From the NCBI RefSeq assembly GCF_900102495.1, contig NZ_FMVQ01000020.1, positions 1 through 33,009 on the forward strand: a stretch of DNA of 33,009 nucleotides, given 5' to 3'. Positions within the stretch are counted from its first letter, which is position 1. Every line of letters begins with the position of its first letter. This document shows positions 27,513 to 33,009 of this stretch, in pieces. The DNA comes from Nitrosospira sp. Nl5. GTDB taxonomy: Bacteria > Pseudomonadota > Gammaproteobacteria > Burkholderiales > Nitrosomonadaceae. A model generated the notes under the pieces. The model had not been told where the DNA came from. It did no database searches and saw only the letters and a program-made list of their open reading frames with translations. A program made the position numbers and the translations under genes.

Positions 27513-27852
27513 AATCCCTTGCTTTAACAGTTCCCGGGGAAAGGTCTCCCCAATAATTATACATTCCTATGGCATGATGATTATATTTGGGAGCGCGCTC
27601 TTTCATTCAAATCATCCGCAGAGCTGTTACTGATCAACTCGAGATTATGCAGGGGTTGCTGGATGGTTCCGGCGGTTTTTTATAGAAGTGAGCAGCGAAT
27701 GCTGGCAAAATGCAGGCTGCTGCAAAAAATCAGCTTTGCGGTCGATACCAAGTGACTTTAGCTGTTCCTCCCAGAATCTCGCAGCTAGCGGTCAAACAAG
27801 CCGTTTTTACGGATTATGCCGCTGGACAGCCCCTTAATAAAATCGGAAAGCT
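27513..27852. promoter_or_regulatory. 340-bp divergent region between purT and serB
   Basis: No gene is seen. Toward purT, the coding strand has TATAAT at 27556-27561, 44 bases before the start, without a good -35, and a GGGGA/TCCCC leader hairpin at 27536-27551. Toward serB, GGAAA lies just before the ATG as ribosome binding site, but I find no clear promoter. A small TGCAG/CTGCA stem lies near 27710. I see no PurR-type operator. Confidence 0.3.
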
Positions 27853-28683
27853 ATGAACCTTATCATCCAGGGATTGGATATCCAGAACCACGATCTAAGA
27901 GAGCTGGCAAAACTCGCTGGCGCCAATCATATCGAACGAATTACCGGTCAGGCTTTCCGGCTGGAAAACGCGCAGCGGCGGGAAAACGTACCGGAGTATT
28001 GCGCCGATGCCGAGCTGGATTACGCTTTTGTCGAGCAAACGGCGCGGCTTTCCGATTTTGGCCTGGTGGCAATGGATATGGATTCGACCCTGCTCGCGAT
28101 CGAATCCATCGACGAAATCGCTGATATGCATGGCGTGAAACCGCAAGTATCCGAAATTACGCTTCGGACCATGCGCGGAGAAATCGTTTTTGCCGAAAGT
28201 TTGAGGCAGCGTACGGCATTGCTGGAAGGCCTGGATCAGGATGCGCTGCAACACGTTTACGATGAGCGGGTACGATTAAGTCCCGGTGCAGAAAAGATGT
28301 TGCAGCGGATGAAATCAGCAGGCCTTAGAACAATGGTAATTTCAGGAGGATTCACGTTTTTTACCGATAGAATAAAAACAAAACTGGAATTTGATTACGC
28401 CGCCGCCAACACGCTCGAAATTGTTGATGGCAAACTTTCCGGCAAGGTGCTTGGAGAAATCATCGGTGCACAGGGAAAAGCCGATATGTTAAAACGCGTG
28501 CGCGAGGAGTTGGGATTGAAACGAGAGCAAGTCATTGCAATTGGCGATGGCGCCAACGACCTTAAAATGCTGGAAGAAGCCGGCGTCAGTATCGCCTATC
28601 ATGCCAAGCCCATCGTGCAGAAAAAGGCCACCTACACGATCAGTCATGTTGGTTTGGACGGCGTCGTCAATTTGTTCCGATAA
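27853..28683 (+). CDS. serB: Phosphoserine phosphatase SerB
   Basis: SerB hydrolyses O-phosphoserine to L-serine, the last step of the phosphorylated serine pathway. It is a HAD-family enzyme. The nucleophile motif DMDST (75-79) supplies Asp75 and the acid/base Asp77. Motif II is VISGG, a Lys motif lies in GKADMLKRV, and motif III is GDGANDLKM with Asp232 and Asp236 binding Mg2+. Residues 1-65 form the variable N-terminal region of beta/gammaproteobacterial SerB. The 276-residue length is normal. The ATG at 27853 is preceded by GGAAA. It converges with the TonB receptor across 28 bp that contain no clear terminator. Confidence 0.96.
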   Translation: MNLIIQGLDIQNHDLRELAKLAGANHIERITGQAFRLENAQRRENVPEYCADAELDYAFVEQTARLSDFGLVAMDMDSTLLAIESIDEIADMHGVKPQVSEITLRTMRGEIVFAESLRQRTALLEGLDQDALQHVYDERVRLSPGAEKMLQRMKSAGLRTMVISGGFTFFTDRIKTKLEFDYAAANTLEIVDGKLSGKVLGEIIGAQGKADMLKRVREELGLKREQVIAIGDGANDLKMLEEAGVSIAYHAKPIVQKKATYTISHVGLDGVVNLFR

Positions 28684-28711
28684 TGGGTACAACCGATCAT
28701 TGGTATCCAGG

Positions 28712-31333
28712 CTAATAACTGAACGCGGCTTCCACAATATAAGTGCGTTGCGGATAGGGATGAAAAACAAAGGCCTTATCATTATTCAGGTTGGTGATGC
28801 CAAACGACACCCTGCTTTTCAAGCCATTTTGCAATTTAAACCGGTAGCTGGTCTTGAAGTCCATGAAGAAGAAATCACTCTGGGCCCCAAACACGTTGTT
28901 GACACGATCCCGATTATCAAGATCATTGAACGAATCACTGGTATAGCGGCCGGAGAGCGAGATATCCCAGGCATCCGTAGCGTGGTAAGTGCTAAAGAAA
29001 TTCGCTCGCCAATGGGGTAAACGGATGCGCTGCTTTCCCGTGAGATCAAAATCGGCATTCGCGCCGGTTGAATCCGTGGAACTGATGATTGGACCCTTGT
29101 CTACCTTCGCATTCATCCAGGTGCCGTTGAACATGAAGTCAAATCTCGAACCCAGGATACGCCGTTGATCAAAGATAAGCTCAACCCCGGTCGTGCTGGT
29201 CTGATCGATATTCTGAAACGAACTCTGTGTTAGTACGCCTGAAGCGCTCAGCACCTGTTGGATGGCATCCTTGATGTCGTCGCGGAAAACATTCAGGCGA
29301 ACGTAGCCTTTAGGCAGTCCGTATTCAACCATGAAGTTGTGGTGCACGCCGTTCTCGGGCCTGAGCAACGCATTAGCGGTAATAATCTGAGTTGGGCTCC
29401 CAAGCGACTGAAAAAGCTCGGCAATCACCGGGAACCGATGAGCCCGGCCAAAAGAGTAACGGTATTTCCAGGCTCCGGGTTCATAACCTAGCGAAACCTT
29501 GGGAGAAAGGGCAGATTCGGCGCGATCCGGTACCGAAGTACTTCCGGCAGCGCTTCCGACAACGCCATTGGTAGCCGACCACCATTCCTGGCGCGCCCCG
29601 ACTGTGAGGTCCCAATCAGGATAAAAACGATACGCGGATTGTGCGAAGATTGCATTGGTCGAGGTTTGGCCATCATTGTTCCGGTTGGCCTGCAAGGCGC
29701 CCCGGGTAAGCGAAGCATAGTCCGTCAAGGAATACTGCCGAAAACTCAAATTGTATTGATCAAAATGATACCCGGTCAGGAACGACAATTTTTGATTGCC
29801 AAGTAGTGCCGGAGTGCTTAGCTTGAGGTCATAATTCAGCCAGCTGAATTTTTTGAAATCCTGAAGCTGGCCTGTGGCATTACCATTGGGATCGCTTGGA
29901 TTGAAGAAGGAGGATGCACGAAGGTCTTTAAGAACGTCAAAATGACTGATCGTGGTATCAATATTCCAGTTCGGAGTCAGTGCACCGCGAAGCTGCAGGC
30001 CGAGATTCAACGTCTCGCGCTTATCCGAACTGAAACCAAAACCTCTGTTTAGAACGTCGAACGCCGTATCTCCAAGAACGGCATTAGGCAGAGCGGGGGG
30101 CTGAGGTCCGCCGAAGAACCGCTGTCCTGAGGTGTCATGCAAATAGTTGCGGGGGTGATTCTGATTGCGTGTACGATCTTCATACGCCGCGGTAAAAATG
30201 GCTTGGAGCTCCGGGGTAAGGTCATAGCCCAGCTTGAATTTGAATAACTCGGTATTCACTTTTTCCGGCCCGGTATCGCCATATATAACGCTAGGGACGC
30301 CTCGTGTGTCAGGTGTACGGATGCCGCCGGTAACAACAGTTTGGCCCCCGCCTGGAATTCCAAGACCGGTATTGTCGATAAAGTAGGACTGCGGGTGGCT
30401 CTGGGCTTCCAGACGATTGTAGGACGCAAATACCGTCAGGACATCTTTAATCCGGTTGCCATAAGATACGAATTGCCGGTCGCCTATAAACGTTCCTTTA
30501 TCCGGTCCATAAAGCTTATACGGCTGAATAAAGAGGCTGGTCTCGACATAGAACTCCTGCTTGCGCGGCATGCGGGTTCTTATATTGACTACCCCCCCGA
30601 TGGAGTTACCACTGTATTCCGCCGAGAAGGGACCATAAACAATGTCAACAGCGTCAATTTCATTGGGGCCGACCATTGACCATCGTGGCGCCCCATTAAA
30701 GGATGCCTGTAAAAAGTTATGCAGTGGCAAACCGTCGGCATAGACCATATTGCGGGCGGTCGAGAACATGTCGGCGCCACGAATGCCCAGAACACCATTG
30801 GGATCGCCGACATAACGCTGACGAATCTGTAAACTGGGCTGATACTTGAGCACTTCTTCCGTGGTTTGAGCATTCTGAAGCTCGATCTGCTTTCGTGTAA
30901 CGCGGGTGGAAGGCGAGGTGTAATGCGAGTCACGCTCGACATCGCCCGTAATAACCATCTCCTTGAATACCGTTTCCTTTTGATTATTCGGAGCCGACTG
31001 ATCCTTGCCTTTATCCTTGCCTTTATCTTTGTCTTTATCCTTTCCCTCATCCTTGCCAATTGCTTCACTTGGCGCTTCTTTTCCGGCAACACCGGGAACT
31101 GGAGTTGCCGCCTGTGCGACCTGGTTCCCGTGTACCGGTGAAGAGATTTTTTCCGGCTGCATGATGAGTTCGTCGATGCCACCAATTGATCGGGATGTTT
31201 TGACAAGCCGCTTGCCTTCACGAGAACCCGTTAAAGCCTTTTCCGGCAGAACGTTCTTTTGGTGCCCCGAATCTTCGGCCCAGGCAGAAGACGTGCAAAG
31301 CAGACTCGCCAAGGCAAGAGGGATGAATTTCAT
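28712..31333 (-). CDS. TonB-dependent outer-membrane receptor
   Basis: The 873-residue protein has a signal peptide (MKFIPLALASLLCTSSAWA) and a plug domain from about 130 to 255. Its typical features are TEEVLKYQPSLQIRQR, GIRGADMF, YADGLPL, YGPFSAEYSGNSIGGVVNI and a TonB-box-like ETVFKEMVITG (120-130). A 22-strand-type barrel ends in TYIVEAAFSY. Unusually, about 100 residues precede the TonB box; they contain a Lys/Asp/Gly-only run at 94-111 and no STN signalling domain. The substrate is not evident from sequence; siderophore, vitamin or chelated copper are all possible. It lies 144 bp downstream of the BNR-repeat gene on the same strand, so the two may form an operon. Confidence 0.9.
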   Translation of the reverse strand: MKFIPLALASLLCTSSAWAEDSGHQKNVLPEKALTGSREGKRLVKTSRSIGGIDELIMQPEKISSPVHGNQVAQAATPVPGVAGKEAPSEAIGKDEGKDKDKDKGKDKGKDQSAPNNQKETVFKEMVITGDVERDSHYTSPSTRVTRKQIELQNAQTTEEVLKYQPSLQIRQRYVGDPNGVLGIRGADMFSTARNMVYADGLPLHNFLQASFNGAPRWSMVGPNEIDAVDIVYGPFSAEYSGNSIGGVVNIRTRMPRKQEFYVETSLFIQPYKLYGPDKGTFIGDRQFVSYGNRIKDVLTVFASYNRLEAQSHPQSYFIDNTGLGIPGGGQTVVTGGIRTPDTRGVPSVIYGDTGPEKVNTELFKFKLGYDLTPELQAIFTAAYEDRTRNQNHPRNYLHDTSGQRFFGGPQPPALPNAVLGDTAFDVLNRGFGFSSDKRETLNLGLQLRGALTPNWNIDTTISHFDVLKDLRASSFFNPSDPNGNATGQLQDFKKFSWLNYDLKLSTPALLGNQKLSFLTGYHFDQYNLSFRQYSLTDYASLTRGALQANRNNDGQTSTNAIFAQSAYRFYPDWDLTVGARQEWWSATNGVVGSAAGSTSVPDRAESALSPKVSLGYEPGAWKYRYSFGRAHRFPVIAELFQSLGSPTQIITANALLRPENGVHHNFMVEYGLPKGYVRLNVFRDDIKDAIQQVLSASGVLTQSSFQNIDQTSTTGVELIFDQRRILGSRFDFMFNGTWMNAKVDKGPIISSTDSTGANADFDLTGKQRIRLPHWRANFFSTYHATDAWDISLSGRYTSDSFNDLDNRDRVNNVFGAQSDFFFMDFKTSYRFKLQNGLKSRVSFGITNLNNDKAFVFHPYPQRTYIVEAAFSY

Positions 31334-31477
31334 ATTTATGATGCTTTCTCGCCTGCTTTTTATTGAACAACCGACCAGCTTATGGACGCTGTTTTAGTAC
31401 GCACTTCAGATGGCTGCATTATCAACATCTCAACTTTCCCAACCGCGGGGCAAGTTACCCGAATCGGGACGCAGCAA

Positions 31478-32683
31478 TCACCTTGCGGCGATTCGTTCAA
31501 AAGGAAGCACCCGCAAGCCTTCCAGCGCGGTATTCCACACTACCAATATTTTTTTGCCGTCTATCAGCGGTATGGGATAGTCGGTCGCTCCGGCGGAATC
31601 CATCAATCGCTGTGGTTCACTCCAGGACACGCCACTATCATTCGAGTGCATCATTTGTGCGGAATAGGAATGTCCATCAAATTCGCGCCAGGTGAGAATA
31701 ACTGTTTTACCCTCCGCAGCCACCGACGCATGGTTTGCCTGGGCCGCGGAATCTCCGATGGGCAGCGGTTGTGATTCCCAGCCGCTATCGAGGCGTTTGT
31801 AGAATAATCCTTGACGGTTGTTGCCATTGGTAAACCAGACCAGATGCAGTTGGCCCCGGCGATCGGACGCTATGTCTCCTCCGTTATGCGGACATGCATC
31901 AATTTGCCATTCATCAACAGTGCCGCGCCGTATTCCCCCTTTATCCAGATTTGCGATGGCGAAATCACGCGTGTTGGCACCAAAAATATTCCGCCAGAAG
32001 GCTACCGGACCTTGCTTTGTCCAAGAGAGCGCAATCCGGCAACATTCGCAGGTATGCTCCTGAAATTTGCGGTTGGCACCGAAGCTGGCGCCATTATCAT
32101 TGGATCGCGCGGTATATACGGATACCCCGGAGAACTCGTCGCCCTTTTCCTTTGCCGCGTCCCGATCACGCGCGTCCAGCCATGCCACCGCTACCTTACC
32201 GGTACCATCGATTGCCAGCGAATCAAAACGATGACTAGTGACACGCCCATCGTCGTTCAGGGTGATGGGTTTGGAAAAAGTCCGGCCCGAATCAGTCGAA
32301 CGGGCGAAACGTACATTACCCGAATACTTCTTCGGCAGCACTTCTATCCAGGTTAAAAGTACGGTGCCATCGCGCGCAACGGAAATCTTGGGACGATTTT
32401 CGCCGTCAGCCGATATGTTTTCCGGCTGCGGTGTAACGACAACCGGGTTGGAAAAAACGTTTCCCTCATCGTCCGAGCGGGAAACCAGCAGCCGCTGATT
32501 CTCAACTTTTGCCAACCATAACCGTCCATTGCCGTCCAGCGTGGCGCCGACTGCCAGCGTCGTCTTGGGGGGACGAGGTTTCGCGCTGTCCATGCTTTCT
32601 ATAGCGGGATCGGGATGATCCGCCAAGGCGACGGCTGAAGCACCCAGCAATAATATGGCTGTAATACGAAGAATCTGCCGCAT
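31478..32683 (-). CDS. Exported BNR/Asp-box repeat protein (sialidase-like propeller) with His-Cys cluster
   Basis: This 401-residue protein begins with a signal peptide (MRQILRITAILLLGASAVALA). Four Asp-box motifs of the S-x-D-x-G-x-x-(F/W) type are visible at about 68-77, 127-136, 192-201 and 346-354 (for example SNDSGVSW), implying a beta-propeller of the sialidase/BNR class. The Arg triad of true sialidases is not apparent, so enzymatic sialidase activity is unlikely. Striking is HTCECC (210-215), with a further CPH at 264-266; these could form a metal site or disulfides. A strong GGGGGA ribosome binding site precedes ATG 32683. The TonB receptor follows 144 bp downstream, suggesting a shared uptake role. 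Exact function unknown. Confidence 0.8.
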   Translation of the reverse strand: MRQILRITAILLLGASAVALADHPDPAIESMDSAKPRPPKTTLAVGATLDGNGRLWLAKVENQRLLVSRSDDEGNVFSNPVVVTPQPENISADGENRPKISVARDGTVLLTWIEVLPKKYSGNVRFARSTDSGRTFSKPITLNDDGRVTSHRFDSLAIDGTGKVAVAWLDARDRDAAKEKGDEFSGVSVYTARSNDNGASFGANRKFQEHTCECCRIALSWTKQGPVAFWRNIFGANTRDFAIANLDKGGIRRGTVDEWQIDACPHNGGDIASDRRGQLHLVWFTNGNNRQGLFYKRLDSGWESQPLPIGDSAAQANHASVAAEGKTVILTWREFDGHSYSAQMMHSNDSGVSWSEPQRLMDSAGATDYPIPLIDGKKILVVWNTALEGLRVLPFERIAAR

Positions 32684-32781
32684 ATTTCCCCCAATAACAA
32701 TATCGGGTGCGAGAATAATCTATTTCGGGAAGCATGGGAATGTGGCAAATTGTCGCATCCTGATCGTTTTTTTACGGGAAC

Positions 32782-32793
32782 TCAGCCGGCTGA
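32782..32793. promoter_or_regulatory. 12-bp perfect palindrome upstream of the BNR-repeat gene
   Basis: TCAGCC joins directly to GGCTGA at 32782-32793, about 100 bp upstream of the BNR gene and 45 bp beyond the stop of the preceding leftward gene. It could be the core of a terminator for that gene or an operator. The run of A residues that follows leftward does not suit an intrinsic terminator. I see no Fur-box match in this gap. Confidence 0.25.
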
Positions 32794-32837
32794 TATCATG
32801 TGATCAAGGGTATACATAAAATAAATTCAGGATAAAT

Positions 32838-33009
32838 CTATCGCCTCATCGCCTGCTTGTACCGTTGCAACGCCGCCTCCTTTTTGAGCACGTTGGCAAC
32901 TATTCGCATGACATTGCCCACATTGGCCGGTTTCTCGTTGTGCTCGAAGTGCCCGCTCAACTTGCTCTCCGGATGCAGCTTGCCGCTCTGGTAGAGTGAC
33001 CATATCTCC
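32838..33009 (-). CDS. C-terminal end of a partial gene, possibly a RIO-type serine protein kinase
   Basis: Only the last 56 codons lie in the window, ending at TAG 32838-32840; the start is beyond the right edge. The visible part contains LYQSGKLHPESKLSG, HFEHNEKPANVGNVM and a basic helical tail ending KQAMRR. From memory, this pattern (a short segment of the form LTPDTELTG, then a helix with E/K/R-rich end) resembles the C-terminus of bacterial RIO1-family protein kinases, but I cannot confirm it without the kinase core. The neighbouring frame is also open and contains an accidental CGQCH; the chosen frame has the more protein-like composition. Confidence 0.45.
   Translation of the reverse strand, partial: EIWSLYQSGKLHPESKLSGHFEHNEKPANVGNVMRIVANVLKKEAALQRYKQAMRR

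Noticed and set aside
32684-32837. A Fur box upstream of the BNR/TonB pair
   Set aside because: GAGAATAATCTATTTC shows only partial resemblance to the 19-bp consensus, too weak to claim.
32908-32922. A CGQCH heme-c-like motif in the alternative frame of the right-edge gene
   Set aside because: The other frame has a more protein-like composition with a helical basic tail; a single CxxCH in a short shadow frame is expected by chance.

Overview
The window looks like a chromosomal stretch of a betaproteobacterium of the Nitrosomonadales, most likely a Nitrosospira-type ammonia oxidiser. This is inferred from protein character (smc-zipA-ligA order, beta-type Mfd and RecJ, a PEP-CTERM exported protein, a DUF1207 outer-membrane protein, a TonB receptor beside a BNR-repeat protein); no rRNA or ammonia-oxidation gene is present to prove it. 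I see no tRNA, rRNA, CRISPR array, intact insertion sequence or prophage.

Layout. Positions 1-1000 carry three small genes: a His-rich membrane-associated protein, a 25-residue membrane peptide and a secreted EF-hand protein. aroK follows (1086-1673) and converges on a leftward seven-gene run from 11416 to 1782: smc, zipA, ligA, galU, hpt, an MTA/MTI phosphorylase and def. Gaps there are 46 bp or less and some genes overlap or abut, so it may be one transcription unit combining chromosome organisation, division, DNA ligation, UDP-glucose supply, purine salvage and N-terminal deformylation. queF and mltD lie divergently on the right (11539-13536). A PEP-CTERM protein with a Gly-rich 21-bp tandem repeat and an EmrE-type multidrug transporter read leftward (13666-15411).

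From 16187 to 24866 all genes read rightward: a BON-like/DUF1207 outer-membrane protein, recJ, mfd and a Cache-HAMP-GGDEF diguanylate cyclase. Directly at the cyclase stop codon sits a 164-bp imperfect palindrome (24864-25027) that looks like a MITE or insertion-sequence remnant. Then come a leftward SH3/coiled-coil lipoprotein and purT, rightward serB, and a leftward pair consisting of a BNR/Asp-box exported protein with an unusual His-Cys cluster and a TonB-dependent receptor. The window ends in the C-terminal codons of a further leftward gene, possibly a RIO-type kinase.

Most of the window is conserved housekeeping. The parts most worth a second look are the fold-back element, the BNR/TonB pair with its possible metal site, the repeat-bearing PEP-CTERM protein, and the phosphorylase whose base-pocket residues point to 6-oxopurine rather than adenine specificity, matching the hpt gene next door. 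Several starts were moved from the longest open frame to a better-supported codon (hpt, galU, PEP-CTERM, DUF1207, mfd, cyclase, lipoprotein); each is explained in its entry.
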